A stretch of 64,000 nucleotides of DNA from Paenibacillus sp. BSR1-1 (GCF_030403775.1 NZ_JAQMWQ010000024.1:1-64000); one strand, 5' to 3'; positions 53,721-62,704 are shown, counted from the first letter of the stretch. Made by a program: numbers and translations. The notes: generated by a model from the letters alone, not told the origin.

Positions 53721-54660
53721 TGTCGGACGGCGTGTGAAATTAGTTGAGTACTTTAAAAAGGAAGTCCATGAATTAAATGGAAAAGTAATTGCTGTGGACT
53801 GTGATATTACTGCCCCAGCCTTGCACCATGCCGATGTGTTTGAAATTGTTCCCCGTATAGACCATCCTGATTATATCCTCCGTATTAAAGAGTTGTGCTA
53901 TAAGTATAAAATTAATGGTGTATTATCCCTTATAGATCCTGAATTGCCACTATTGGCCAGTTATAAAGAAGAACTGAAAGAGAATGGAATAAATATCATT
54001 GTATCTGATAAAAATGTTGTTGATATTTGTACAGACAAATATTTAACTTATAACTTTCTTGAAGATAATGATTTGCCGTCTGTTCCGACATATATTGAAA
54101 TAGATAAAGTAATACAAGAGCTTAATAATGGGAATATCCAATTTCCATTAATGATGAAGCCGAGAAATGGAAGTGCCAGTAAAAATCTCCATAAGGTTTC
54201 TTCAATGAAAGAACTATATGTAATAAAAGAAATTTACGAAGATTTGATTGTACAGCCATTTGTAGAAGGTGAAGAGTTTGGGGTGGATTGTTATATTGAT
54301 TTATTAACAAAGGAAACTACAAATATATTTATGAAAAGAAAGATAGTGATGAGAGCGGGGGAAACAGATAAATCCATAGCAACAAAAGACCCTACATTAA
54401 AGCGGATCATTGAAAAACTTATAAGGGTTCTTAAGCCAATTGGACCAATCGATATTGATTGTTTTAAGACTGAAACAGGTTACTTGATATCCGAAATCAA
54501 TCCAAGGTTTGGAGGTGGATATCTCCATGCACATGAAATGGGGCAAAGTTTCGTTAAAAATATCATTAACAATTTAAATGGAGTTCCTAATCAATCCAAT
54601 CAAGATGACTATAAAGAAGGAACAACATTGGTAAAATATGATCATTTTATCGTGTTATAA
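53701..54660 (+). CDS. ATP-grasp ligase, carbamoyl-phosphate synthase-like
   Basis: 319 residues. The N-terminal pre-ATP-grasp Rossmann part (ILICSVGRRVKL) is followed by the ATP-grasp domain with PLMMKPRNGSAS, QPFVEGEEFGVD, and the Mg-binding end IDIDCFKTETGYLISEINPRFGGGY. These enzymes form amide bonds through an acyl-phosphate. ATG after GGGGGAGATAG. It overlaps the PLP enzyme gene by 20 bases and ends the eps operon. With an amino-sugar pathway and no acetyltransferase in the operon, it could couple an amino acid to the sugar amine; specificity not visible. Confidence 0.88.
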   Translation: MNILICSVGRRVKLVEYFKKEVHELNGKVIAVDCDITAPALHHADVFEIVPRIDHPDYILRIKELCYKYKINGVLSLIDPELPLLASYKEELKENGINIIVSDKNVVDICTDKYLTYNFLEDNDLPSVPTYIEIDKVIQELNNGNIQFPLMMKPRNGSASKNLHKVSSMKELYVIKEIYEDLIVQPFVEGEEFGVDCYIDLLTKETTNIFMKRKIVMRAGETDKSIATKDPTLKRIIEKLIRVLKPIGPIDIDCFKTETGYLISEINPRFGGGYLHAHEMGQSFVKNIINNLNGVPNQSNQDDYKEGTTLVKYDHFIVL

Positions 54661-54678
54661 ATTCAAGAAATCCACTTA

Positions 54679-54710
54679 AAAAGGATAAGCTGTCAGCTTA
54701 TCCTTTTAGT
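54679..54710. terminator. Terminator of the exopolysaccharide operon, bidirectional
   Basis: A perfect 13-bp stem (54679-54691 with 54695-54707), loop GTC, T run on plus and A run giving U on minus. It also suits the convergent lactonase gene. Confidence 0.92.
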
Positions 54711-54713
54711 GAT

Positions 54714-55772
54714 TTATACATGTAGAAACTTCACACAAACAGGGTAAGGAACAACAATATCAGAATTAATAAGCGTTAATCTTCCAGTAGCATCATCTCT
54801 GGAAAACAACACAAGATTGCTCGATTCCTGATTCGAAGCCACGATGAATTTCTCAGTAGGATCTAAAGCGAAATCCCGCGGCCAATCCCCTTCAGTTGAC
54901 GTATGCTCGATAAAGCTCAACTCTCCGGATAAAATATCTGCTCTAAATACTGCGATGCTGTTATGCCCTCGGTTACCCGCATAAACAAAACGGCCATCAG
55001 AGGAAATATGAATCGCACTGCCTTGGTTATTTTCCTTAAAATCATCCGGAAGCGTCGATATATATTGTTTTTCAGTGAAATGACCATTTTCAGGATGATA
55101 GGTTAAAACAATAACCTCTGAACTGAATTCCGTCATGACATACGCAATTGTTCGATTCGGATGAAAAACTAGATGTCTTGGACCGCTGCCTGCCTTTAAA
55201 GGTAAACGGCTAACCTCTGATAATTTCCCCTCAGCACTGATTTCATAAGTTATCAGTGCATCAATTCCCAATTCCACAACAGCCAAGTATTTTTCATCAG
55301 GGGTGAGTCCCGCAAAATGGGTATGAGGTTTTTCCTGCCTTGGATCGGGGCCGCGGCCTTCATGCTTTGCTCCTGAAATAACTGGTTTAACAGCGCCATT
55401 CTCCTGGTTAATCTGCTGGGACTCAACTAAGCCTTTATGATAATTTGCACTGAACACATATCGATTTTCGCTGTCTACACTAACATGGCATGGAGGAGAG
55501 CCCTCAGATCCTTCACTGTTGATTGCCGTTAGTTTCCCTGCTTCACTTATAGAAAAAGCGGCAACCCCGCCAGTATTTCCTTCCTTTGCAACAGAATAAA
55601 GATATCGGTTGTCATTGCTGATTGCTAAATATGTAGGATTTTCTAACTCGGCTGCGACAGAAACATCCTCTATTTTTCCTCTATCCGAATCCAAGGTAAA
55701 GGAGTAGATCCCTTTGCTGTCTCCCTTTGTATAAGTTCCAATATAACCTATGTATTTATCGTTTCTTGACAT
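54714..55772 (-). CDS. pgl: 6-phosphogluconolactonase, seven-bladed propeller type
   Basis: 352 residues, cytosolic beta-propeller with repeated blades such as YIGTYTKGDSKGIYSF, VSVDSENRYVFSANYHKG, GPRHLVFHPNRTIAYV and FALDPTEKFIVAS. It corresponds to B. subtilis YkgB (Pgl), hydrolysing 6-phosphogluconolactone in the oxidative pentose phosphate pathway. Start ATG after TTGGAG. A single gene ending at the shared terminator. Confidence 0.9.
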   Translation of the reverse strand: MSRNDKYIGYIGTYTKGDSKGIYSFTLDSDRGKIEDVSVAAELENPTYLAISNDNRYLYSVAKEGNTGGVAAFSISEAGKLTAINSEGSEGSPPCHVSVDSENRYVFSANYHKGLVESQQINQENGAVKPVISGAKHEGRGPDPRQEKPHTHFAGLTPDEKYLAVVELGIDALITYEISAEGKLSEVSRLPLKAGSGPRHLVFHPNRTIAYVMTEFSSEVIVLTYHPENGHFTEKQYISTLPDDFKENNQGSAIHISSDGRFVYAGNRGHNSIAVFRADILSGELSFIEHTSTEGDWPRDFALDPTEKFIVASNQESSNLVLFSRDDATGRLTLINSDIVVPYPVCVKFLHV

Positions 55773-55937
55773 TATACCAACTCCAATTAGTTATATATAA
55801 TTCCCTTCTTATATTATCCTATTATTGTTATTTAGCTCACCTTATTGCTCAGAATTGATATCTTTTGTTTGCATTATTAATATGGATAGGTAATATTTAT
55901 ACTATTAAGGACAACAATTTACATAAGGAGTCTAATT

Positions 55938-56642
55938 ATGGCAAATAACAAAAAGAGCACGAAAAATAGTAAGAATTCATCATCAAAGTTTATTTTCTGG
56001 GTAGTCGGTCTAATTGCCGTTGGAATATTGGCGCTTATTTTTTTCGGAAATCATAATAAGAATCAGAATAATACCGCTTCCGAAAAAATTGATTACGCTA
56101 ATCAGCCATTTCTGGGCGATAAATCTGCACCAGTCTCCATTATTGAATTCGGTGACTATAAATGTCCAAATTGCAAAAACTTTGCCGATCAAGTAATTCC
56201 TCAGATTCAAAAAGATTTGGTGGATACTGGGAAGGCCAAATTGTATTTTATGAATGATTCGTTTATCAATGTTGATTCTGAACGCTCTGCTAAATTTGCG
56301 GAATCTGTATACCAGGAATTGGGAAACGACACGTTTTGGAAGTTCCATGAACTTCTTTACAAAAAACAGCCAGAAGATTCTAAATATGAAAAAATCGATC
56401 TATATACAGAAAAATTCTTAACAGATACCTTGAAAGAAGTGGCCAGCGATAAAGATGTTGATAAGGTTGTAAAAAACTTCCAAGCAAAAAAATCGGATGC
56501 TGCCTGGAAAAAGGATATGGATTATGTTGGAAAATTAGGTGTAACTGGAACGCCAACCATATTTGTAAATGGCAAGAAGTTTGAAGGCGGAAGTATGGAC
56601 GATTTAAAAAAGATGGTTGATAAAGCAGCGAAGGGGAAATAG
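55938..56642 (+). CDS. bdbD: Membrane-anchored thiol-disulfide oxidoreductase, BdbD-like
   Basis: 234 residues with an N-terminal membrane anchor (about 18-38) and an extracytoplasmic DsbA-type thioredoxin fold. The active site is CPNC in DYKCPNCKNF near residue 76, and the cis-proline loop is TGTPTIFVNGKKF. It oxidises cysteines in exported proteins and is reoxidised by the adjacent BdbC. ATG after AAGGAG, one base before the partner gene. The S8 protease with a Cys pair in this window is a possible client. Confidence 0.93.
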   Translation: MANNKKSTKNSKNSSSKFIFWVVGLIAVGILALIFFGNHNKNQNNTASEKIDYANQPFLGDKSAPVSIIEFGDYKCPNCKNFADQVIPQIQKDLVDTGKAKLYFMNDSFINVDSERSAKFAESVYQELGNDTFWKFHELLYKKQPEDSKYEKIDLYTEKFLTDTLKEVASDKDVDKVVKNFQAKKSDAAWKKDMDYVGKLGVTGTPTIFVNGKKFEGGSMDDLKKMVDKAAKGK

Positions 56643-56643
56643 C

Positions 56644-57069
56644 ATGAATAAATCCTTAGTAGTCTCGTGGGTTGCAGCTTTAATTGCAACACTCGGCAGC
56701 TTGTACTTTAGTGAAGTCATGCACTTTGTACCATGTACGCTTTGCTGGTATCAGCGGATATTCATGTATCCACTAGCCATCATATTGGGGATTGCTGTCT
56801 ACCGAAACGATAAGGGAATTTATAAATATGTATTGCCGCTGTCAATCATCGGAATCCTAATATCAGGCTATCATACTTTATTGCAAAAGATTCCCTATTT
56901 ACAACAATTTGAAATGTGTACAAGCGGGGTTCCCTGTTCAAAGGACTATATCAATTGGCTGGGATTTATTACGATTCCCCTATTAGCACTGATTGCTTTT
57001 ATTACCATAACGATCAGCTTAGTAATTCTTGCCCGCAGTCAAAAAGAAGAAGAGACTATCCAAGGATAG
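56644..57069 (+). CDS. bdbC: Quinone-linked disulfide bond protein, BdbC (DsbB family)
   Basis: 141 residues with four membrane helices. The first cysteine pair lies in VPCTLCWYQR and the second in FEMCTSGVPCS, as in DsbB/BdbC. It reoxidises BdbD and passes electrons to the quinone pool. ATG 56644 after GGGGAAAT; a GTG/ATG further upstream at 56617 lies in bdbD. The terminator hairpin begins inside its last codons. Confidence 0.94.
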   Translation: MNKSLVVSWVAALIATLGSLYFSEVMHFVPCTLCWYQRIFMYPLAIILGIAVYRNDKGIYKYVLPLSIIGILISGYHTLLQKIPYLQQFEMCTSGVPCSKDYINWLGFITIPLLALIAFITITISLVILARSQKEEETIQG

Positions 57070-57084
57070 TCTCTTCTTCTTTGC
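57047..57084 (+). terminator. Terminator of bdbDC
   Basis: A perfect 15-bp stem (57047-57061 with 57064-57078) with only a two-base loop, T-rich end. It overlaps the last seven codons of bdbC. Confidence 0.85.
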
Positions 57085-57158
57085 ACAAAAAAGGAGCAGT
57101 AAAACCATGAGATTTTACCGCCCCTCTTTTTATTAAGGTGTAATGGCCATTGCCATGA

Positions 57159-57239
57159 TTAGTACATCCAAGATGCACCAACAATGATTAAAAGGATAAA
57201 CAATACAACGATTAGCGCAAAGCTATTATTGTGTCCCAT
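57159..57239 (-). CDS. YjcZ-family small membrane peptide, sporulation associated
   Basis: A 26-residue ORF: MGHNNSFALIVVLFILL then IIVGASWMY. The FALIVVLFILLIIVG core is the YjcZ/YczN family signature, a single-helix peptide found in Bacillus spores. ATG with GGAGGTGA seven bases upstream. The direct function is unknown. Confidence 0.9.
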   Translation of the reverse strand: MGHNNSFALIVVLFILLIIVGASWMY

Positions 57240-57331
57240 TCCAAAGTCACCTCCTATTTAATAATTACAATTTATGCAAATAGGAGAAAATGGAAATGGA
57301 CAAACGTTGATTCGCAGAAAAAAGATTGAAA

Positions 57332-58588
57332 TTAGCTATATTGCGGTCTTAGTTTGGTTCGTTTGTTGACGTGCTGTTCGGCACTTAATGCTGCAATCGC
57401 ACCATCAGCTGCAGAAATAACGGCTTGTTTAATCGGTGTTCTTCTAGCGTCACCGCCTGCAAACACTCCATCAACATTTGTACGAAGATGGTCGTCAACG
57501 ATCACATAACCTTCTTCGTCTCTCATGACGGCTCCATTAAGGAAGTCAGTCCCCGGTTTCATTCCGCCAAGATATAAGAAAATACCATCGACATTCCAAG
57601 TTTCCACTTCTTTTTTATCATTTAGAATCCCTAGTTTCTCAACACTATCCGTACCATTGATTTCTCTGACTCGGTGACGTCGATAAATTTCCACCTTTGG
57701 ATTATCTTCTAGTGATGAAAGGTCAGTATCACCCTTTAACTCAGTAGGAATTAATAATTTAACCTTTTTGCAATACTTTGCAAGTATTTCTGCCTCATGA
57801 ATAGCCTCGTCATTATCACCGACAACTGCAACAACCTGATCTTGATAAAAGGCGGCATCACAGGTTGAACAATAGCTGACACCGCGGCCGGTGAATTCTT
57901 CTTCCCCATTAATCTTACTGGATGGAGCTTTTGCGCCAACGGCAATAAAAACGCTTTTTGCCTTAATCGTTCCTTCAGCTACCTCGATCATTTTGATTTC
58001 ATTTGAAAAATCAACAGAAAGAACAGTAGAGCGGACGAATTCTGCACCAAAGTCTTTTGCTTGTGCTTGCATTCTTGTCAGCAGTTCAAGACCCGTTACT
58101 TCTTCACGCACCCCTGGATAGTTAGCGATTTTATGAGTAATCGCTAAAGTTCCTGCCTTTGGGGCCTTATCAATGACAAGAGTTTTTAATTTTCCGCGGG
58201 CAGCGTAAACAGCAGCAGACGCTCCAGCAGGCCCGCCGCCAATGGTTACAAAGTCATAGACTTCTTCAAGGATCTTTTCATTAACTGGCTGGAAAATGGA
58301 TTCTTCACTTTCAGGTTGTGGAGTGTAAATTTCTGCTGGCTTGTCCTCTTCAGACAACCCAAGAAGTTTAATGAATTTTTTCTCCTGAAAGCCTAAGACG
58401 AGCTTCCCATTAATAAAGGTCGCAGGTGTTCCAAAAATTTTGCGTTCCTTTAACTGATCAAAATATTCTTTATGAATCGAGGCATTCCGTTCTTCAAATT
58501 CAATTCCCTTTTCTTTTAGATATGATTTTACTTTTTCACAATAAGGGCAGCCAGAGCTGCTATATACGATGACTTCGTGTTTAGACAT
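57332..58588 (-). CDS. Glutaredoxin domain fused to thioredoxin reductase-like flavoprotein
   Basis: 418 residues. Residues 1-78 are a glutaredoxin/NrdH domain with CPYC (Cys14, Cys17) and GTPATFINGKLVLGF. Residues about 115-410 are a thioredoxin-disulfide reductase fold with GGGPAGASAAVYAARG, ACxxC-type CSTCDAAFY near residue 243, and FAD end VDGVFAGGDARR. The fusion suggests electrons flow from NADPH to flavin to CxxC to the attached glutaredoxin. ATG after AGGAGG. A single gene; it lacks a clear 3' hairpin. Confidence 0.92.
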   Translation of the reverse strand: MSKHEVIVYSSSGCPYCEKVKSYLKEKGIEFEERNASIHKEYFDQLKERKIFGTPATFINGKLVLGFQEKKFIKLLGLSEEDKPAEIYTPQPESEESIFQPVNEKILEEVYDFVTIGGGPAGASAAVYAARGKLKTLVIDKAPKAGTLAITHKIANYPGVREEVTGLELLTRMQAQAKDFGAEFVRSTVLSVDFSNEIKMIEVAEGTIKAKSVFIAVGAKAPSSKINGEEEFTGRGVSYCSTCDAAFYQDQVVAVVGDNDEAIHEAEILAKYCKKVKLLIPTELKGDTDLSSLEDNPKVEIYRRHRVREINGTDSVEKLGILNDKKEVETWNVDGIFLYLGGMKPGTDFLNGAVMRDEEGYVIVDDHLRTNVDGVFAGGDARRTPIKQAVISAADGAIAALSAEQHVNKRTKLRPQYS

Positions 58589-58679
58589 ACGAGGGTACCT
58601 CCTAAAACCTTTTCTTAATTACAATAATAATATTAATACTAAATAAAAGTCAAACTTTTTTAATAATTATTCTAAATAA

Positions 58680-58708
58680 AAAAGCCCAACAAATAATGTT
58701 GGACTTTA
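58680..58708 (-). terminator. Terminator of dps
   Basis: AAAGTCCAACA and TGTTGGGCTTT arms on the minus strand (58707-58697 and 58691-58681, one G-U pair), followed by a U run. Confidence 0.85.
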
Positions 58709-58714
58709 AGTAAA

Positions 58715-59161
58715 TTAAATTGTCTTGCCAAGGAATGCCGTGAGCATCCAAACATGCTTTTCTAAACCTGAATGGATAGCGAGCAGCATGTCGCCGGTGG
58801 TTTCATCATCTAACTCTCCAGCTAGACTCATTCCTTCTTTTATTTCACCAATGATGATTGAATAGTCATTAATAATCGATTGAACCATTTCTTCAGCTGA
58901 TTCTGAGCCTGTTGCTTCTTGAATGGATGAGAGTTCAAGGCATTCTTTCATGGTTGCCACTGGATTACCTCCAATTGCAAGTAAACGTTCTGCTAATTCA
59001 TCGACATGGAGCCCGGCCTCGTTATAGAATTCTTCAAATTTGGCGTGAAGTGTGAAAAATTGCCCGCCCTTCACGTACCAGTGATAGTTATGTAATTTAA
59101 TATACAAAACAGACCAATTGGCAATTTGTTTGTTTAGTACATCCACTAATTGATTTTTCAT
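58715..59161 (-). CDS. dps: Dps/MrgA-type ferritin-like DNA-protection protein
   Basis: 148 residues. Ferroxidase ligands are visible: [23 protein letters not shown] carries the His and Asp/Glu cluster, with [14 protein letters not shown] after it. Dodecameric mini-ferritin that stores iron and protects DNA from peroxide. ATG after AGGAGG. Only an AT-rich stretch lies upstream, and a PerR-like box is not obvious. Confidence 0.92.
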   Translation of the reverse strand: MKNQLVDVLNKQIANWSVLYIKLHNYHWYVKGGQFFTLHAKFEEFYNEAGLHVDELAERLLAIGGNPVATMKECLELSSIQEATGSESAEEMVQSIINDYSIIIGEIKEGMSLAGELDDETTGDMLLAIHSGLEKHVWMLTAFLGKTI

Positions 59162-59502
59162 AAGAAATCCTCCTTTATATCATCTCGTTATATTATTTCC
59201 AAAGATACACATGAAATCCTGTATGATTTTAAGGAAATTCTTGTCAGATTGGTGAAAGTTTCTCTCTCTCTATGTTACATGGCTGAAACCAACTGTAATA
59301 ATAACTCCTTCATTATCCAGTAAAGTATTTTTATGGAGATCAATATGAATTGGATAGACCTTACATTTTGTTGAGGAACGCTTTGATATCAGGCGGTCTC
59401 TTTGCTAGCTTTTGCATTCCATTTTTTGGCTAATGAATTCGTATGTTACAACTGGTAGCCTTAGTTGTAGAGAAACGAGCTACTAATCTAGGAGGTTTTC
59501 GA
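59162..59502. other. Non-coding interval between dps and the LysM hydrolase gene
   Basis: About 340 bases with no ORF I would defend. It holds both promoters. A short inverted repeat ACAACT/AGTTGT (59446-59470) lies just before the hydrolase ribosome binding site. I looked for a c-di-AMP riboswitch, usual before such hydrolases, and did not find its conserved blocks. A stop-bounded open stretch of about 40 codons near 59308-59433 has a membrane-like composition but no start. Confidence 0.5.
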
Positions 59503-60099
59503 ATGAACAAACTTAAAAAACTAGTAATTGCAGCTGGTCTTATCTTATCAATGTCAGCATTTACTGTAAATGGAAAAACAGAGGCGGCTACGACAACTCA
59601 TAAAATTCAGTCTGGAGAAACTTATTGGAAAATTGCAAAAGGTTTTGGTGTGCCTTTAAATAGTTTAATGGCGGCTAATCATTCTAAGCCACTTTATACA
59701 GGACAAAATATGATGATTCCTAACTCTCCTTATACAGCAGCAGAGAAAGATCTAATGGCACGTCTTGTCCGTGCAGAAGCAGTGGGAGAGCCTTATGCAG
59801 GGAAAGTTGCAGTTGCTACAGTCATTTTAAATAGGGTAAAAAGCCCTGATTTCCCAAACACAGTTCGTGGAGTTATCTATCAAATTGCAAATGGGCACTA
59901 TGCTTTTACTCCTGTCCAAAACGGTCAGATTAATCAGCCGGCAGATTATGCTTCCAAGAGAGCTGTTAATGAAGCAATCGCTTTTAGCGGAAAAGGAAAC
60001 GGCTCATTATTTTTCTACAACCCTAAAACAGCGCAAAGTAAGTGGATTCTATCACGCTCTGTTACCGTTACAATTGGAAATCATCGCTTTGCAAGATAA
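59503..60099 (+). CDS. LysM cell-wall hydrolase, SleB/CwlJ-like
   Basis: 198 residues. A signal peptide (1-29, ending TEA-A), one LysM repeat (about 33-75: HKIQSGETYWKIAKGFGVP) and a Hydrolase_2 (SleB/CwlJ) catalytic domain with the family Glu in LVRAEAVGEPYAGKVAVATV and HYAFTPVQNGQIN. Closest in layout to B. subtilis YkvT/cortex-lytic enzymes. It acts on peptidoglycan outside the membrane or in spores. ATG at 59503 after AGGAGG; upstream extension has no site. Confidence 0.92.
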   Translation: MNKLKKLVIAAGLILSMSAFTVNGKTEAATTTHKIQSGETYWKIAKGFGVPLNSLMAANHSKPLYTGQNMMIPNSPYTAAEKDLMARLVRAEAVGEPYAGKVAVATVILNRVKSPDFPNTVRGVIYQIANGHYAFTPVQNGQINQPADYASKRAVNEAIAFSGKGNGSLFFYNPKTAQSKWILSRSVTVTIGNHRFAR

Positions 60100-60135
60100 T
60101 CATTAACATTCCATAAAAATAAATATTAATACAAT

Positions 60136-60180
60136 AAAGCAGTGGATTTCCAAAAAAGGAGTCTCACTGCTTTTTTTGTA
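60136..60180. terminator. Terminator between convergent genes
   Basis: AAAGCAGTG (60136-60144) pairs with CACTGCTTT (60165-60173), with a few inner pairs and seven T. Serves the hydrolase gene and possibly the agmatinase-like gene. Confidence 0.82.
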
Positions 60181-60181
60181 T

Positions 60182-61114
60182 TTATTTATTGATTTTAAGT
60201 GCTACTAAACTAGCAAAATCATGAATGATGGTAGCCGCGAGCAGGGATGTAATTTGAGTTGGGTCGTATGGCGGCAGCACTTCGACTAAGTCAAATCCAA
60301 TAAAATTAAAGTCTGTTAGGGAACGGATAATTTGTAAGGTTTCAAAGCTATTTAATCCACCGACCTCGAGGGTCCCCGTTCCCGGTGCACAGGATGGATC
60401 GACAAAATCTATATCAAAGCTAAGGAAGCAAGGAGTATCCCCAATTTTTTGTTTGATTTCTCTTATAACATCCTCCATTCCACGCTCCTTTAATTCAGGT
60501 GTTGTAATGACACGATAGCCCAAGTCCTTGCTGGCATCAATATCGCCTGGATGGTTGAGTGTACCGCGAATCCCAACCTGAAAAACCTTATCTGGAATAA
60601 GCAGATTTTCTTCGTAGGCCCGAATGAATGGAGAACCGTGCCAATATTTTTCATCATAATAGGTATCCCATGTATCGGTATGGGAATCGAAATGAATTAA
60701 TGCAACAGGTCCGTGCACCTTGGCAGCTGCTCTTAAGTTGGCCAACGTCACTGAGTGGTCTCCGCCAAGCCCAATGGGAATGATTCCTTTTTCCATCAAT
60801 TCCATGACTGCTTTTTCAATGACTTCGTAGCTGCGATGGATATTATGAGGGATCACGGAAACATCGCCAATATCAATGGCATTACAATCATCAAACGGAT
60901 ACACCTTGTGAATCGGATGATACGGAAATAAAGTCATTGACGCCTGACGAATGGCTTGCGGTGCGAACCGGGCCCCAACACGGAAGGATGCGGCAGTATC
61001 AAACGGCATGCCGACAATCGCTAATTTCGCATTTTCTCTTGTGGAAGGCAGCCTCATAAACGTGCCTGTCGTACAAAATTCAGGTTTTACGTCGGGTGAT
61101 AAAGGATAGTGCAT
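60182..61114 (-). CDS. Agmatinase / guanidino-hydrolase family protein (ureohydrolase)
   Basis: 310 residues, arginase superfamily. All binuclear-metal motifs are present: GGDHSVT, IHFDSHTDTWD and SFDIDFVDPSCAPGTGT. The N-terminus FMRLP and FDTAASFRVGARFAPQAIR are of the agmatinase (SpeB) / guanidinobutyrase type. The substrate (agmatine, guanidinobutyrate or guanidine itself) is not decidable by eye. ATG 61114 after GGGGGAA. A sigma-54 promoter lies 41 bases upstream, and two amino-acid permeases on the other strand share this trait, so it belongs to a nitrogen-scavenging unit. Confidence 0.87.
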   Translation of the reverse strand: MHYPLSPDVKPEFCTTGTFMRLPSTRENAKLAIVGMPFDTAASFRVGARFAPQAIRQASMTLFPYHPIHKVYPFDDCNAIDIGDVSVIPHNIHRSYEVIEKAVMELMEKGIIPIGLGGDHSVTLANLRAAAKVHGPVALIHFDSHTDTWDTYYDEKYWHGSPFIRAYEENLLIPDKVFQVGIRGTLNHPGDIDASKDLGYRVITTPELKERGMEDVIREIKQKIGDTPCFLSFDIDFVDPSCAPGTGTLEVGGLNSFETLQIIRSLTDFNFIGFDLVEVLPPYDPTQITSLLAATIIHDFASLVALKINK

Positions 61115-61154
61115 TTTTAGATTCCCCCATTTCTGTTTTTTCAAAATTAAATGT

Positions 61155-61170
61155 TGCAAGTTTTATGCCA
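61155..61170 (-). promoter_or_regulatory. Sigma-54 (-24/-12) promoter of the agmatinase-like gene
   Basis: On the minus strand TGGCAT-AAAAC-TTGCA, with the invariant GG and GC at correct spacing (consensus TGGCAC-N5-TTGCA), 41 bases upstream of the ATG. Confidence 0.8.
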
Positions 61171-61196
61171 AATAAAAGAAAGGAGCTCTTCGTGAT

Positions 61197-61212
61197 TGGC
61201 ACGGAAATTGCA
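61197..61212 (+). promoter_or_regulatory. Sigma-54 (-24/-12) promoter of the first APC permease gene
   Basis: TGGCAC-GGAAA-TTGCA is a perfect match to the consensus, 104 bases upstream of the start codon and divergent from the previous promoter with only 26 bases between their -24 ends. Confidence 0.9.
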
Positions 61213-61281
61213 AGCATACATACTGATTTTAAAAATAAGGGGGAATAAAAAATTTTAAAAAGACAAAGGGTTTATTATGTA

Positions 61282-61296
61282 TTGAAAGCGGTTTAA
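61282..61296 (+). promoter_or_regulatory. Candidate cre (CcpA) site in the permease leader
   Basis: TTGAAAGCGGTTTAA agrees with WTGNAANCGNWNNCW at all but one fixed position. It lies downstream of the sigma-54 start, where a roadblock would repress under good carbon supply. Confidence 0.4.
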
Positions 61297-61315
61297 AAAA
61301 GGGGAGGTATGATAG

Positions 61316-62656
61316 GTGGAAAGTGGCGTTAAGTTGAAAAGATCGTTAAAGCTTTGGCAGATTGTTATTATGGGGCTCGCTTATATGACCCCCATGGTTG
61401 TGTTTGATACGTTTGGGATTGTTTCAGGGATAACAAATGGTCACGTGCCAAGTGCCTATATTATTGCATTGGTCGGAATGCTTTTCACGGCGGCAAGCTA
61501 TGGCAAACTGGTAAAGGTTTTTCCTCAGGCAGGTTCGGCTTATACTTATACACAAAAGGCGATAAACGGTCATTTAGGATTTCTGGTTGGCTGGTCCTCT
61601 TTACTTGATTATTTATTTTTACCAATGGTCAACGCTTTATTAACCAAACTGTACTTAAATGCTTTGTTTCCATCCGTTCCTGATTTTATCTGGGTATTAG
61701 TATTTGTCGGAATCGTTACCTTTCTTAATTTACGAAGCGTTAATATCCTGGCAAATTTTAATACCATTTTTGTGGCTGTGCAAATCCTGATTATGATCGT
61801 CTTTATCATCCTTGTCGTTAAAGGGCTGAATGGAGGCGAAGGAGCCGGAACTGTGCTCAGCCTTAAGCCTTTTTTTGTGGAAGGGATGAACATTCCAGTC
61901 CTAATTACAGGAGCAACGATTCTCTGTTTTTCCTTTCTTGGTTTTGATGCCGTTACAACCCTCTCTGAGGAAACACCAAATCCAGAAAAAACAATTCCAA
62001 AAGCGATCCTTTTAACAGCTTTGTGGGGAGGAGTCATTTTTATCACCACATCGTTCTTTATTCAGTTATTCTTCCCTGATATTTCAAGATTCAAAAATCC
62101 AGATGCCGCCCTGCCGGAAATTGCTCTGTATGTGGGGGGAAAACTGTTTCAATCGATTTTCTTATGTACAACCTTTGTCAATACGCTAGCATCCGGGCTA
62201 GCTTCACATGCAAGTGTATCGCGCCTATTGTATGTAATGGGGCGGGATAAAGTCTTTCCGGAGAAATGGTTCGGCTTTGTCCATCCAAAATGGAGGACGC
62301 CTGCGTTTAATGTTATATTTGTCGGTGTCATGTCCTTATCGGCATGGTTCTTTGATTTAGTTACTGCTACGTCGTTAATTAATTTTGGCGCCCTAATGGC
62401 GTTTACGTTTGTAAATTTATCTGTTATTAGTCATTTTGCCGTCCGGCAAAAAATGCATCGGTCCCCAAAAGGATTTTTTGAGTACATTATCATGCCATTA
62501 ATTGGAGCCGCTGCAGTAGGAATCCTGTGGGTAAATCTTGAAATAAGTTCCTTGACCATGGGCCTCATATGGTTTGGGTTCGGCTTTGTGTATTTGCTCT
62601 ATCTAACAAAAGCATTCCGGGCAGCGCCGCCGCAATTTAAAGCAGAAGAAGCATAA
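61316..62656 (+). CDS. APC-family amino acid/polyamine permease
   Basis: 446 residues with 12 helices. The helix 1 motif [20 protein letters not shown] and the [25 protein letters not shown] region (helix 6 and loop) are like those of the polyamine/amino acid subgroup (PuuP/YveA-like). GTG start with GGGGAGG eight bases upstream. Sigma-54 promoter above. Substrate likely an amine or amino acid related to the adjacent hydrolase; this is inference. Confidence 0.9.
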   Translation: MESGVKLKRSLKLWQIVIMGLAYMTPMVVFDTFGIVSGITNGHVPSAYIIALVGMLFTAASYGKLVKVFPQAGSAYTYTQKAINGHLGFLVGWSSLLDYLFLPMVNALLTKLYLNALFPSVPDFIWVLVFVGIVTFLNLRSVNILANFNTIFVAVQILIMIVFIILVVKGLNGGEGAGTVLSLKPFFVEGMNIPVLITGATILCFSFLGFDAVTTLSEETPNPEKTIPKAILLTALWGGVIFITTSFFIQLFFPDISRFKNPDAALPEIALYVGGKLFQSIFLCTTFVNTLASGLASHASVSRLLYVMGRDKVFPEKWFGFVHPKWRTPAFNVIFVGVMSLSAWFFDLVTATSLINFGALMAFTFVNLSVISHFAVRQKMHRSPKGFFEYIIMPLIGAAAVGILWVNLEISSLTMGLIWFGFGFVYLLYLTKAFRAAPPQFKAEEA

Positions 62657-62665
62657 TAAACCTTT

Positions 62666-62703
62666 AAGCCTTTAATCATTCTCTTGATTGAAGGCTTTTT
62701 TGA
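62666..62703 (+). terminator. Terminator of the first permease gene
   Basis: AAGCCTTTAATCA (62666-62678) pairs with TGATTGAAGGCTT (62685-62697, one G-U), followed by T. Confidence 0.88.
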
Positions 62704-62704
62704 T

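Noticed and set aside
59162-59502. c-di-AMP (ydaO/yuaA) riboswitch before the LysM hydrolase
   Set aside because: Expected from context, but conserved blocks of that riboswitch are not visible and there is no terminator-like platform.
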